This document shows positions 23,961 to 34,914 of a stretch of DNA of 56,671 bases, one piece after another. The position numbers and the translations under genes are program-made. Location of the stretch: positions 1 through 56,671 of the forward strand of contig CAJFQL010000166.1 of NCBI GenBank assembly GCA_904419035.1. The letters are read 5' to 3'. Source of the DNA: Heritagella caecorum. Its GTDB lineage: Bacteria; Bacillota; Clostridia; Oscillospirales; Acutalibacteraceae. Each line of letters begins with the position of its first letter. Position 1 is the first letter of the stretch. The notes below the pieces were generated by a model. It was not told where the DNA came from, made no database searches, and saw only the letters and a program-made list of their open reading frames with translations.

Positions 23961-24305
23961 TTATATGAGCTTTTCAGCCATTTCGCAGCCCGCGAGGATG
24001 TGGAAATGCAGGTGCGGCACGGTCTGTCCGGCGGCAGCGCCGGAGTTGGTTATAACGCGGAAACCGTCCTTGAGTCCCTCGCTCTCAGCTATCTTGGCGA
24101 TGACCTCAAAGCACTTGGCTACTATGGCGCTGTTACCGGCGTTTATACCGGCGGCACTGTCGGCCACATGCTGCTTGGGTATCACGAGTATATGGGTCGG
24201 GGCCTGGGGGTTGATGTCCCTGAACGCGAGGACGTCGCCGTCCTCGTAGACCTTAGTGGAGGGGATCTCACCCGCGGCTATTTTGCAGAACAGGCAGTCA
24301 GACAT
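23961..24305 (-). CDS. HIT-family (Hint-like) nucleotide-binding protein
   Basis: A 114-residue protein with the N-terminal zinc-type motif CLFCKIAAGEIPS and the catalytic histidine triad QTVPHLHFHIL. Hint-type enzymes hydrolyse nucleoside phosphoramidates, including aminoacyl- or lysyl-AMP. It lies 13 bases downstream of alaS in the same direction, so the two are co-transcribed. An aminoacyl-tRNA synthetase can release aminoacyl-AMP, which makes the pairing sensible, although that link is inference. Confidence 0.93.
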   Translation of the reverse strand: MSDCLFCKIAAGEIPSTKVYEDGDVLAFRDINPQAPTHILVIPKQHVADSAAGINAGNSAIVAKCFEVIAKIAESEGLKDGFRVITNSGAAAGQTVPHLHFHILAGCEMAEKLI

Positions 24306-24318
24306 CTGTGTTTCCTCC

Positions 24319-26967
<2,649 letters not shown>

Positions 26968-27002
26968 ACATCGCCCTCCATGTTTTTCTTGTGCATTCAT
27001 TA

Positions 27003-27031
27003 ATAATATACGTATTTGCCTGATTCGTCAA
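27003..27031 (-). promoter_or_regulatory. alaS promoter
   Basis: Minus strand: TTGACG (27031-27026), 17 bases, TATTAT (27008-27003). The leader to the ATG is only ~30 bases. Confidence 0.75.
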
Positions 27032-27100
27032 GAGGTCTAATGTCTCGCGCATATACGAAAAAATGCCCGCAGCCGGCGCTTTTTCCGGCGCTGTTGGCCC

Positions 27101-27129
27101 TTGACAAGTCTGCAACGGTTTGCTATCAT
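27101..27129 (+). promoter_or_regulatory. Promoter of NimA-like flavoprotein gene
   Basis: TTGACA (27101-27106), 17 bases, TATCAT (27124-27129), divergent from the alaS promoter. Confidence 0.75.
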
Positions 27130-27214
27130 GTGGGCAATGACCGCCGGGTCGTCACTACTCCGTTAGGCCAATGCAGGAGTGGACGGCGCGGTATTTTTTT
27201 GCGGAGGTGCCGAT

Positions 27215-27712
27215 ATGTTCAGAGAAATGCGCCGGAACCGCCAACAGCTTCCGGAAGACGAGGCCAGGGCTATACTCGAGCGCGGCAGTCATGGCGTTCT
27301 CGCCGTACTCGGCGACGAGGGCTATCCCTATACCGTGCCCATCAGTTACACATACGACGATGGCAAAATATACATGCACTGTGCAAAATCCGGGCACAAG
27401 CTGGACGCCATACGCGCCTGTGACAAGGCCAGCTTCTGCGTAGTTGACGCTGATGACGTCTACCCCGAGGAGTTCACCACCCATTACCGCAGCGCCATAG
27501 CCTTCGGCCGCGTGCGTGAACTCACCGGCGACGGAGAAAAGCGTTCTGCTGTCACCAAACTGTGCGCCAAATATTGCTCCGAGCTCCCCACGTCTGAATG
27601 GGACAAGGCCATAGAGCGCGAATGGGCGCCTCTGAACGTTCTGGAGTTCACCGTGGAGCACCTGACCGCCAAAGAAGCCCGCGAGCTCATGCAGTTGCGC
27701 GAAAGCAAGTAA
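27215..27712 (+). CDS. Pyridoxamine 5'-phosphate oxidase-family (NimA-like) protein
   Basis: A 165-residue split-barrel flavoprotein of the NimA/PNPOx-like group. It begins MFREMRRNRQQLPEDEARAI, then has HGVLAVLGDEGYPYTVPISY and KIYMHCAKSGHKLDAIRA, which are typical FMN-binding strands. NimA proteins can reduce nitroimidazole drugs; most members of this wide family have unknown substrates. The ATG at 27215 follows GGAGG by 7 bases. It is a single-gene unit with its own promoter and a strong terminator. Conferring drug tolerance is possible but cannot be claimed from sequence. Confidence 0.88.
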   Translation: MFREMRRNRQQLPEDEARAILERGSHGVLAVLGDEGYPYTVPISYTYDDGKIYMHCAKSGHKLDAIRACDKASFCVVDADDVYPEEFTTHYRSAIAFGRVRELTGDGEKRSAVTKLCAKYCSELPTSEWDKAIEREWAPLNVLEFTVEHLTAKEARELMQLRESK

Positions 27713-27755
27713 AATCAAACATCAATGAACCCGCCGGGGTTGACCGAATGTGTAG

Positions 27756-27789
27756 TAGGCCTGCGTTACACAACGCAGGCCTATTTTTT
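27756..27789 (+). terminator. Rho-independent terminator
   Basis: TAGGCCTGCGTT (27756-27767) pairs perfectly with AACGCAGGCCTA (27772-27783), followed by TTTTTT. Confidence 0.93.
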
Positions 27790-28430
27790 GCGCGCACACG
27801 GTTGGGCAATCCAGCCTCCACCACCCACCCAGCGCACCAGCGAAGCGCCGTGCGCGGCAAAAGCGACAGCACCCCCGGGCAACGCCGGTCTCACCGGCCG
27901 TAACAGTCCACCGCACCCACGTTGGGCAACGTCCCGTGTTAACCCGTCAGCGGCCGCGAAGCGAAACTGCGGTCGGCGATGAGGAAACTAAATCAAAGTT
28001 TAGGGACGACCACCTTAACGTTACAGCCAACCCGAGTTAACACGCACCCTTACGTACCCAATAGCACCAAAGCGCTTTTCCTTTCGGGGTCTGGGGCGCT
28101 TTCTTTTGGCAAGCACAAAAGAAAGCGCCCCAGGATGGCCGCAACCCCAAAGGGTTGCACCACCTCTCGCCTGGCGGCGAGCCGGGACGTCGAGGACGCC
28201 GTCCCCTACGGTTGGGTGGTGTGTAAAGCGCCTCAGGATTGCGGGCATTACCTAATGCCTCCCTCCCACGTCTGGCGACGTGGCACCCGCGGCGCACCGA
28301 GGACGGTGCGCCCTACAAAGCGTAGTGGCGTAGAATCCCCCGCAAGGGACGTCGGGGATCCCCTCCCCTACAGCGCATCCGGCACCATGCCCCCACCCGC
28401 AGCGATGTATAACGCAAAGGAGCAACTACC
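27790..28430. repeat. Gene-free 640-base stretch filled with hairpin repeats
   Basis: No coding frame is credible here. Structures seen: GCCGGT/ACCGGC (27884-27898), ACGTT/AACGT around GGGC (27919-27932), and a perfect 18-base inverted repeat (28091-28108 with 28116-28133, loop GCAAGCA). Two two-hairpin units follow that share loops TGGC and GAGGAC and end in CCCTAC (28166-28209 and 28266-28316), with a third, decayed unit at ~28335-28371. Their stems differ in sequence but remain paired. They look like dispersed intergenic elements of the Oscillospiraceae type. Confidence 0.7.
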
Positions 28431-29747
28431 GTGAATAATCTTACCACTCCACAGCTTTTCTCCCGCTACGCCCTGCCGCAGATGGTCGGGCTGCTTTTCA
28501 ACTCAATATATCTCATCGTCGATGGCGTGTTCATCGGCCACCGTCTCGGCACCGACTCCATGGCCGCCGCGGCGGTCAGCGTGCCGCTCATGGAGATGCT
28601 CATAGCCATGAGTATTGCCATAGCCGCCGGCGCCGGCGTGTCCATAGCCGGGCAGCTCGGCCGCGGCGAGCGAGAGGGCGCGGTGCGCGTGTTCAATACT
28701 GCCTTTGCCTGCGCTCTCACGCTCGGCGCGCTGGTCATCGTCCTGGGAAATATATTTGTCGACGAGTTGGCCGTGCTGCTTGGCTCCACGCCAGATATCC
28801 ACGCCGACGCCGTGGCCTATATGCGCTACATAGTCACTTTCTCCCCCTTCCAGATACTCAGCTTCCTGCTCAGCGGCCTCGCACGCAACGATGAACGGCC
28901 AAAGCTCGCCATGTTCGCGCTGGCCTTTGGCTCGTGCAGCAACATACTTCTCGACTGGTTCTTCATGTACCCGCTCAATATGGGCATCGCCGGTGCGGCG
29001 CTGGCGACTGCGCTCGGCCCCATCTTCAGCGTGCTTATCCTGCTGCCGCACTTTGTACTGCGGCACGGTTCGCTGTATTTCACATGGGTTCATATAGCGC
29101 CCCGCGAGGTCGGCGACATGCTCGCTCTGGGCTTTCCGTCCTTCATAATGGAGTTCACCATCGGCATTATTACCTTCGTATATAACGCCGCCATTGTGCG
29201 CTGGGGCTACGGTGAACTGGGCCTCGCGGCGTATCTTGTGCTCGGCTACCTGATGCTCATATTCCTAACCCTGTTCCTGGGCATGGCCGAGGGCCTACAG
29301 CCTGTATTCAGCCACTTTCGCGGCACCGGCGAGACCGCACGGGAAAAATCTCTGAGGCGCTTTTCTGCCTGGGTGTTCCTAGCGATTGGCATGGCCGGAT
29401 ACGCGCTCATTTTCTTCTTCGGTGAGTATTTCCTGGCCCTTTTCAACCCGAACGACGCGGAGCTGCTGGCGTTTATGAATGCGCGTTGCAAGGAGTATTT
29501 CTGCCTCTTCCCGCTGGCGGGTTACGCCCTACTCATGATATCCTACTGGCAGAGCACGCGCCAGACCGGCAAGGCTCTCATAGTGTCGCTCTCGCGCAGC
29601 CTCATCTGGCCGCCGGTTCTCGCCTTAGTGCTGCCCGCCATGTTTGGCAGCGAGGCGCTCTGGCTCTGCCACTCCATAAGCGAGGCCATAAGCGCCGCCG
29701 CAGCTTTCATCATACTCATCGTGAGCTCACGCCGCGAACAGAAATAA
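28431..29747 (+). CDS. MATE-family multidrug efflux transporter
   Basis: A 438-residue membrane protein with about twelve hydrophobic segments in two similar halves. It starts MNNLTTPQLFSRYALPQMVG, with VDGVFIGHRLGTDSMAAAAV near the first loop, as in the MATE family. These export drugs or metabolites by sodium or proton antiport. The start is GTG with GGAG 8 bases upstream. It stands alone between the repeat-filled stretch and a shared terminator, with no regulator next to it. The substrate is unknown. Confidence 0.93.
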   Translation: MNNLTTPQLFSRYALPQMVGLLFNSIYLIVDGVFIGHRLGTDSMAAAAVSVPLMEMLIAMSIAIAAGAGVSIAGQLGRGEREGAVRVFNTAFACALTLGALVIVLGNIFVDELAVLLGSTPDIHADAVAYMRYIVTFSPFQILSFLLSGLARNDERPKLAMFALAFGSCSNILLDWFFMYPLNMGIAGAALATALGPIFSVLILLPHFVLRHGSLYFTWVHIAPREVGDMLALGFPSFIMEFTIGIITFVYNAAIVRWGYGELGLAAYLVLGYLMLIFLTLFLGMAEGLQPVFSHFRGTGETAREKSLRRFSAWVFLAIGMAGYALIFFFGEYFLALFNPNDAELLAFMNARCKEYFCLFPLAGYALLMISYWQSTRQTGKALIVSLSRSLIWPPVLALVLPAMFGSEALWLCHSISEAISAAAAFIILIVSSRREQK

Positions 29748-29753
29748 AAAAAT

Positions 29754-29786
29754 AAGCGGCACCGGGATATACCGGCGCCGCTTGTT
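29754..29786. terminator. Bidirectional terminator between MATE gene and Ptb-like gene
   Basis: AAGCGGC-A-CCGG (29754-29765) pairs with CCGG-C-GCCGCTT (29772-29783) with one mismatch. On the minus strand a TTATTTTTTT tract follows, so it serves the Ptb-like gene best. Confidence 0.82.
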
Positions 29787-29788
29787 GC

Positions 29789-30730
29789 TTACAGGTCAAG
29801 ATATTCAGGGTTGTTCTTTCTCCAGGCGTCAAGCACAGCGCAGAAGACCAGCGAGAGGTAGGTCTCCTCCTCGTCCGCGCTCCGGCTGGTGAGCGCTATG
29901 GGCACACGCGCGCCAACCACCGCGCCGCAGGTCACGGCGTGCGCGTGGATGAGCCAGCTCTTCACGAGCACGTTGGCAGTGGAGAGGTCCTGCGCCACTA
30001 TGCCGTCAAAGCCACCGCCAGACCACGGGCAGTCATAGTTTTTGAGCCTTGCCGCCTCTTTGCTGAGGATGAGGTCGTAGCTTATCGGGCCCCACAGGTC
30101 GCAGTCCGCAAAGGGCTTTTGCTTCTGCTCGTTAACCAGGCGCTGCGCCTCCACAGTGTCCTGCATGTGGAAGGTGACACGCTCCACGAGCGAGAGCAGC
30201 GCGAGCTTGGGCCGCTCATAGCCAAACGCCTTAAGTGCGTCGGCCATGTTGCGAATGATCTCCCTCTTCTGCGACATGTTCGGGTGTATGATTATGGTCA
30301 TGTCGCTCAGCGCCAGGAGCTTCGGATACTCCGGCAGAGAGGCCAGTGAAACATGGCTCATCAGCCTGTCTGTACGCAGGTTGTTGCTCTTCTCAAGTAC
30401 AGGCATAAGGAAGTCCCGTGTGGGTATGTTTCCGCGCATAAGCACGTCGCCGTCGCCGGAATTTATGATGTCTATGGCCGTCTGTGTTATGTTGTGTCCT
30501 GGCGGGACATCAACCATCGTGTAGGGCTCTCTCTCAAGCCCGAACCGCTCGAGTACGGTAATGGTCCTTGCCCGGTCTCCAACCAGCACCGGCTGGACCA
30601 AGCCCTTTTCTTGGGCGGCGAACAGGCCCCGGAGCATGTTCTCGCCGTCGGAGCCGGCCAATATCACACGCAGCGGCCGAGCCATCTTAGGTACACGTTC
30701 GAGTATGCCTTCAAAGTTTTCAAGCTCCAT
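29789..30730 (-). CDS. Phosphate acyltransferase, Ptb/Pta family (phosphate butyryltransferase-like)
   Basis: A 313-residue member of the phosphate acetyl/butyryl-transferase family: early VILAGSDGENMLRGLFAAQE, then GDGDVLMRGNIPTRDFLMPV (typical of Ptb proteins) and GGGFDGIVAQDLSTANVLVK near the end. These enzymes swap CoA and phosphate on an acyl group, feeding an acyl kinase that makes ATP. No kinase gene is adjacent, so it is an isolated copy. The promoter at 30809-30781 and GGGAGG before the ATG support the start. Chain-length preference cannot be read from the sequence; a divergent member with another substrate is possible. Confidence 0.85.
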   Translation of the reverse strand: MELENFEGILERVPKMARPLRVILAGSDGENMLRGLFAAQEKGLVQPVLVGDRARTITVLERFGLEREPYTMVDVPPGHNITQTAIDIINSGDGDVLMRGNIPTRDFLMPVLEKSNNLRTDRLMSHVSLASLPEYPKLLALSDMTIIIHPNMSQKREIIRNMADALKAFGYERPKLALLSLVERVTFHMQDTVEAQRLVNEQKQKPFADCDLWGPISYDLILSKEAARLKNYDCPWSGGGFDGIVAQDLSTANVLVKSWLIHAHAVTCGAVVGARVPIALTSRSADEEETYLSLVFCAVLDAWRKNNPEYLDL

Positions 30731-30780
30731 ACTTACAGCTACCTCCCATAATAAACGCCATAGGCGCCGATTGTACTGCC

Positions 30781-30809
30781 ATTATAACCTATTGCGCGTG
30801 CATATACAA
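30781..30809 (-). promoter_or_regulatory. Promoter of Ptb-like gene
   Basis: Minus strand: TTGTAT (30809-30804), 17 bases, TATAAT (30786-30781). Confidence 0.75.
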
Positions 30810-30991
30810 GGGGTGATTTTGTGTAATGAGCACATTTCCCGCGCCAGCAGGTGGATAAGAAGCACCTGTGAAGCAAAAAAATTCCACAGAATGGGTTTAG
30901 ATTTCCAGGCCTCACGGACAGAGACGGTCTTCTGCACTCTCGCCGTCACTTGTCCTGACGGAAAGTTGCCATAGCAAACCTCCAACACTTG

Positions 30992-31000
30992 TGATATAAT
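30992..31000 (+). promoter_or_regulatory. Extended -10 promoter of LysR gene
   Basis: TGaTATAAT (30992-31000) matches an extended -10 element, with no good -35. It lies 35 bases before the ATG. The rest of the 300-base gap (30731-31035) shows nothing else besides the divergent Ptb promoter. Confidence 0.6.
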
Positions 31001-31035
31001 TTTATTATCACGTTGCAAAGAAGAGAGCTTTATAA

Positions 31036-31962
31036 ATGACACCTACACAGCTAAAATTGCAATGGCTTTGGTACTTTATAGACGTTGCACAGACAAGGAA
31101 TTTTACCCGGACGGCTGAACGGAATTTCACTTCGCAATCCAATATCAGCTACGCCATAAAGTCGCTGGAGAAGGCAGTCGGCGCGCCCCTGTTTGTCAGG
31201 CGTGAAAATGACATCAGCCTCTCTGTATACGGAGAGCAGTTTCTCCCTTATGTGCAGGCCGCCTTTGACTCGCTTGAAAAGGGCTGCGAGTGCCTGGATG
31301 AACTCCTCAGTCCTATTTCTGGAGAAGTGAAGATAGGTTTTTCCTTCACTTTTTCCCTCAGCGACATGCCTAAGCTCTACAAATGGCTCTATGCAGATTT
31401 CAGGAAGAACGGTATAAATGTCTCTCTGCGCTCGGCAATGGCTCATGTCAACGAAGATCTTCGTTGTGTTGAGGACCTGGTCCTAGACGGCACCTGCGAC
31501 CTCGGCATAACCTGCGTGCGCGCACGTGAGGGATGCAGTTTTACAAAGATAACGCAGCAGGAGCTGGTCATACTGGCACCCAAAGACCATCCCATCGCCT
31601 GCCGCAGCCAGGTTACTCTTCCCGAACTCCAGGATGAGCACTTTATTCTTCTGCGCGGTGACAGCGATTTGCAGGGCTACTATTTAAGAATGTTCCACAG
31701 CTGCGGTATTGAGCCGCAGCTCCTCAACCCCGGGCTCGACTGGCTGTCTATTTTCCTTCAGGTCTCTGCCGGGCACTGCCTAACCATAGCGCCGAGGGCC
31801 AGCTACGACGATTACAACGTGGCCATGATAGGCATTGACCACCCAATGAAAATGCGAGACGTATACATTGCAACGCCGGCCAACCGCAAATTGAACGCAA
31901 CCACAACATACACTAAGAAGAAGATTATAGAATACTTCACCGAGCAGCAGAAGCGCCTGTAA
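31036..31962 (+). CDS. LysR-family transcriptional regulator
   Basis: A 308-residue regulator. The N-terminal winged helix is visible in WYFIDVAQTRNFTRTAERNF and TSQSNISYAIKSLEKAVGAP (~8-65). It is followed by the periplasmic-binding-like effector domain with SGEVKIGFSFTFSLSDMP and DLGITCVRAREGCSF. LysR proteins bind a small-molecule inducer and usually control neighbouring genes. Candidates here are the DMT exporter, TRAP permease, OYE and MFS genes on the opposite strand. A terminator isolates it from the DMT gene. Confidence 0.94.
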   Translation: MTPTQLKLQWLWYFIDVAQTRNFTRTAERNFTSQSNISYAIKSLEKAVGAPLFVRRENDISLSVYGEQFLPYVQAAFDSLEKGCECLDELLSPISGEVKIGFSFTFSLSDMPKLYKWLYADFRKNGINVSLRSAMAHVNEDLRCVEDLVLDGTCDLGITCVRAREGCSFTKITQQELVILAPKDHPIACRSQVTLPELQDEHFILLRGDSDLQGYYLRMFHSCGIEPQLLNPGLDWLSIFLQVSAGHCLTIAPRASYDDYNVAMIGIDHPMKMRDVYIATPANRKLNATTTYTKKKIIEYFTEQQKRL

Positions 31963-31991
31963 CACGTTCCATCTTCAGCAATTGCATATAT

Positions 31992-32027
31992 AAAGGCAGA
32001 CGTCCAGTTCGGACGTCTGCCTTTTTT
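31992..32027. terminator. Bidirectional terminator
   Basis: AAAGGCAGACGTCC (31992-32005) pairs perfectly with GGACGTCTGCCTTT (32011-32024) plus TTT. It serves the LysR gene (plus) and the DMT gene (minus). Confidence 0.92.
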
Positions 32028-32038
32028 ATTGCGTCATT

Positions 32039-32995
32039 TCAATCTGCCCGCCGCGCCTTGTCCTTTTTATGTGTCTGTACCAGCTCCGGCAGTACAAATA
32101 GCGCCAGGCAGGCGAGCATTATAACGATGCCTGCAAATACATTCTCCTCTATCCTCTCTCCCAGCAGGAAGAAGGCATAAACCGGAGCCATTACCGGCTT
32201 GAGGAAAAAGGCCAGCGAGGCATGCAGAGCCGTGCTCTTTTCCATCGCGGAAAAATAGCAGCAGAAACCTATGCCTGTCGCGCCGACAGCTATGTACAAA
32301 AAATACGGCAGCGCTTCCAACGTATACCCCGACAGGAACGGGATGGATGCGAAAATGTCAAGCCCGGCAGAGCGGAGGAGCGAATCTGCCGCGGGGATAT
32401 GGGACATGGCCGCAAATGCCATGAGCTCTAACGCTCCGAAAACAAAGCAAAAACTTGTAACCGTTGCGCCGCCATAGCGCTCGCAGTCACGGCGGCTCAA
32501 TACGCCATACAGTGAAAAAGTCAGGGGCGCCAGCAGCGAGTATAAAACGCCCGGCAGGCTTAGCTCGAGATTCCAGGGCGCAATTATTACAACTATCCCA
32601 GCTATGGCCAGCAGCAGGCTCATTAATTTCCACTTTGACACCGGCTCACGGAGGATAAGCGCGGCAAAGGCCGCTGTAAAGATTGGATTGCTGACGGCGA
32701 TCGAACTCACGACTGTGGCCGGAGCATACATGACAGCCAGCTGGTTAATGCTCATGCTGACTGCAATCCCGAGGAAACCCAGCGCGGCGAAACGGCATAG
32801 TGCCGCGCCGTCCAGTTTCCTGCCTCGCTTCTTTAGAGACCGGCGAGCCAGCGGAAAGAGGATGGCCCCTCCTATGAGCACACGCGTAAAGGTAAGTTGT
32901 ATGGGGTTGAAATCTCCGGCCACAAATTTCAGGGCCACTTCCATCCCAGACCACAAAACCGCCGTCGCAACGATGAGTAAATACGCGGTTTTCAT
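32039..32995 (-). CDS. DMT-superfamily (EamA) transporter
   Basis: A 318-residue protein with ten hydrophobic segments in two EamA halves: GMEVALKFVAGDFNPIQLTF with TRVLIGGAILFPLARRS early, and GVLYSLLAPLTFSLYGVLSR starting the second half. EamA carriers mostly export amino acids or metabolites. GGAG lies 10 bases before ATG. It is followed by a terminator and preceded, after 77 bases, by a small membrane protein gene of the TRAP set, so it may have its own promoter. Confidence 0.92.
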   Translation of the reverse strand: MKTAYLLIVATAVLWSGMEVALKFVAGDFNPIQLTFTRVLIGGAILFPLARRSLKKRGRKLDGAALCRFAALGFLGIAVSMSINQLAVMYAPATVVSSIAVSNPIFTAAFAALILREPVSKWKLMSLLLAIAGIVVIIAPWNLELSLPGVLYSLLAPLTFSLYGVLSRRDCERYGGATVTSFCFVFGALELMAFAAMSHIPAADSLLRSAGLDIFASIPFLSGYTLEALPYFLYIAVGATGIGFCCYFSAMEKSTALHASLAFFLKPVMAPVYAFFLLGERIEENVFAGIVIMLACLALFVLPELVQTHKKDKARRAD

Positions 32996-33072
32996 ACTGC
33001 TGCATCTCCTGACTTTGCACCGCTGTGTGAATTCCTAGCACGTATACATCTGTACTCCATGCGCCTGAACGT

Positions 33073-33342
33073 TTATTTTTTCTTGCTCGGCGTATTCATG
33101 ACAAAGTCCTTTTCACCATTGGCATACATCGAGATTATGCCGATAAAAGCTGCTATTGTGCCAGTGACATATATGGCAGGCAGCAGCGTATCTCCTATAA
33201 AGGCGCATACACTGGCCGCCCAACTGCCACCCATAATCATTGCAGTTATAAACAGCACTGCGGCCACGAACGCTGCCACCATACACAGAGTTATCAGAAC
33301 GGAGAAAAACGACCTCAATACATCTACAATTTTATCTCTCAT
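33073..33342 (-). CDS. Small membrane protein downstream of TRAP permease (possible small subunit)
   Basis: An 89-residue protein with two long hydrophobic segments (FFSVLITLCMVAAFVAAVLF and a second near LLPAIYVTGTIAAFIGI), ending in a basic Lys tail. It has AGGAGGACAGAT before ATG and lies 10 bases after the TRAP large permease gene. TRAP small subunits (DctQ) normally have four helices and ~160 residues, so this is too short to be a standard one. It may be a reduced small subunit or an unrelated partner. Confidence 0.7.
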   Translation of the reverse strand: MRDKIVDVLRSFFSVLITLCMVAAFVAAVLFITAMIMGGSWAASVCAFIGDTLLPAIYVTGTIAAFIGIISMYANGEKDFVMNTPSKKK

Positions 33343-33352
33343 ATCTGTCCTC

Positions 33353-34714
33353 CTATCCGGCAAATGGCATGAGCCCAAGTATAGGCAAAACTCCACCTAG
33401 CATCAGCACAATAATCAGATACTGCACGACACACCAAACAACCATGAGTTTCGTTGTTTTCACGAAGTCAGCATGAGCAATGCCGAGCGAAACGAAAAAT
33501 GTCGTAGCAAAAGGCGGCGTCATATTGGCCATAGTGTGTCCCATAGCTATTGCAACTGCGGCAAACATAATGGGATTGATACCCACAGTGGCAGCAAGCG
33601 CTATCATGCTTTCGCCAATCATTATCAATATAGACAACGGCTCCAGGAACATACCCAGTACCGCCCAAATCAAAGGTATGATGATAACGGCAAACCATTT
33701 AGGAATACCCGCCTGCGAGGTTAAAACCTGGAACGCATCGCCGACACCAATGTCTGAAAAGAGTTCACCCAGCGCGAAACCTGCAAAAACCATAACTGCA
33801 ACCGGCGCCGTCTGCTTCACTGCACCGCTGAACATTGCAAAAGGCCTCTTGGCCAGCTCACGCTTTTCACGGCTGATAAGCAGCGTATAGGCTGCGGCCA
33901 CGCTTGGCACAACAACCAGAAGGCTGCCGGACAGCACGCTTGCGCCTTCTTCGCCTAAGCGAGAGACATAGAAATCTGACAGGGCAGAGTCGAGAACAAA
34001 CGGAATGAGTATTATGATTGGTAGGAATATAGTTTTCCAGCCTTTTTTCAAAGCGTCGCGCACTCTTGGCCTCTGGTCCTCAGGGATAGGGCCAATTTTG
34101 TATTTTCGGACATATATAAAGGTCATGACCACGCGCTGCAATATCAGCCACAGTGAAACGCCCCAGGCGACTATCCAGAACTGCGACAAAGTGCAGCAGC
34201 CCGGAAACAGCGCTATAAGCATTCCAAACACCGTGATAATAGCGCCCGATGGTGGAATCATTGGGCCAAGTGAGCTCGATGACGCGCTTACAACCGCTGC
34301 AAGTTCCGGCGGGTAGCCCGTCTTCACCATGGACGGTATCATGATACTTCCAATGGACGCAGCGTTGCCAGGCGCTGAGCCTGAGAGTGCGCCCATAATC
34401 GAGCTGGCAACTACAGTGACATATCCGGATCCACCCGAAAAACGGCCTACAACCGAAATGATAATGTCAAGAAAGTCGTTAATTACGCCCGTTTTGTCCA
34501 TAACCGCTGAGAATGCCACGAAAGCTATGATGGCATACAAAAGGTAGTTTTGCGAAACTGTGACAAAGTATTTAGGCAAATCCGTTATATGCCCTGATAT
34601 GAGTGCCACAAGTATAAAGGTTACAAATATAACCTCGTACATCGGCCGCTTAAATACAGCGAAGCAAATCAGTATAAATACAATTGATAAGACTAAATAT
34701 AACAATTCAGTCAT
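33353..34714 (-). CDS. TRAP transporter large permease (DctM-like)
   Basis: A 453-residue membrane protein with about twelve to thirteen segments. It has the DctM/ion-transporter features SSIMGALSGSAPGNAASIGS and SASSSSLGPMIPPSGAIITV, and a second repeat (IIIPLIWAVLGMFLEPLSI, MGHTMANMTPPFATTFFV). TRAP carriers take up organic acids with sodium, using a binding protein (DctP or TAXI). No such gene is present nearby, which is unusual; only a very small membrane protein follows. GAGGAG lies 8 bases before ATG. Next to an OYE reductase and an MFS carrier, it may import an organic acid substrate for reduction. Confidence 0.88.
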   Translation of the reverse strand: MTELLYLVLSIVFILICFAVFKRPMYEVIFVTFILVALISGHITDLPKYFVTVSQNYLLYAIIAFVAFSAVMDKTGVINDFLDIIISVVGRFSGGSGYVTVVASSIMGALSGSAPGNAASIGSIMIPSMVKTGYPPELAAVVSASSSSLGPMIPPSGAIITVFGMLIALFPGCCTLSQFWIVAWGVSLWLILQRVVMTFIYVRKYKIGPIPEDQRPRVRDALKKGWKTIFLPIIILIPFVLDSALSDFYVSRLGEEGASVLSGSLLVVVPSVAAAYTLLISREKRELAKRPFAMFSGAVKQTAPVAVMVFAGFALGELFSDIGVGDAFQVLTSQAGIPKWFAVIIIPLIWAVLGMFLEPLSILIMIGESMIALAATVGINPIMFAAVAIAMGHTMANMTPPFATTFFVSLGIAHADFVKTTKLMVVWCVVQYLIIVLMLGGVLPILGLMPFAG

Positions 34715-34871
34715 TTAACGAACTCCTCTCTTTGGTATTTAGTATATTAATTCTTTCGCTATAACTCAGATCAGAGCTGAAAAGGAGTGCAACTAAGCAT
34801 ACTGTCTGTCAATGTTGGTAATAGCACACCCCCGCAAATAACAATACCCCCTATCTTGCTGTCTCCATACC

Positions 34872-34897
34872 GGCCGGGTCATATTCATGGCCCGACC
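34872..34897 (-). terminator. Hairpin after OYE gene (weak terminator)
   Basis: GGCCGGGTCAT (34872-34882) pairs with ATGGCCCGACC (34887-34897), one mismatch. There is no clear T-run on the minus strand, so termination is uncertain. Confidence 0.35.
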
Positions 34898-34914
34898 TTA
34901 CACTATTTTAAATA

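Noticed and set aside
26968..27100. T-box leader for alaS
   Set aside because: The promoter lies only ~30 bases before the start codon, so there is no room for a T-box and its conserved bases are absent.
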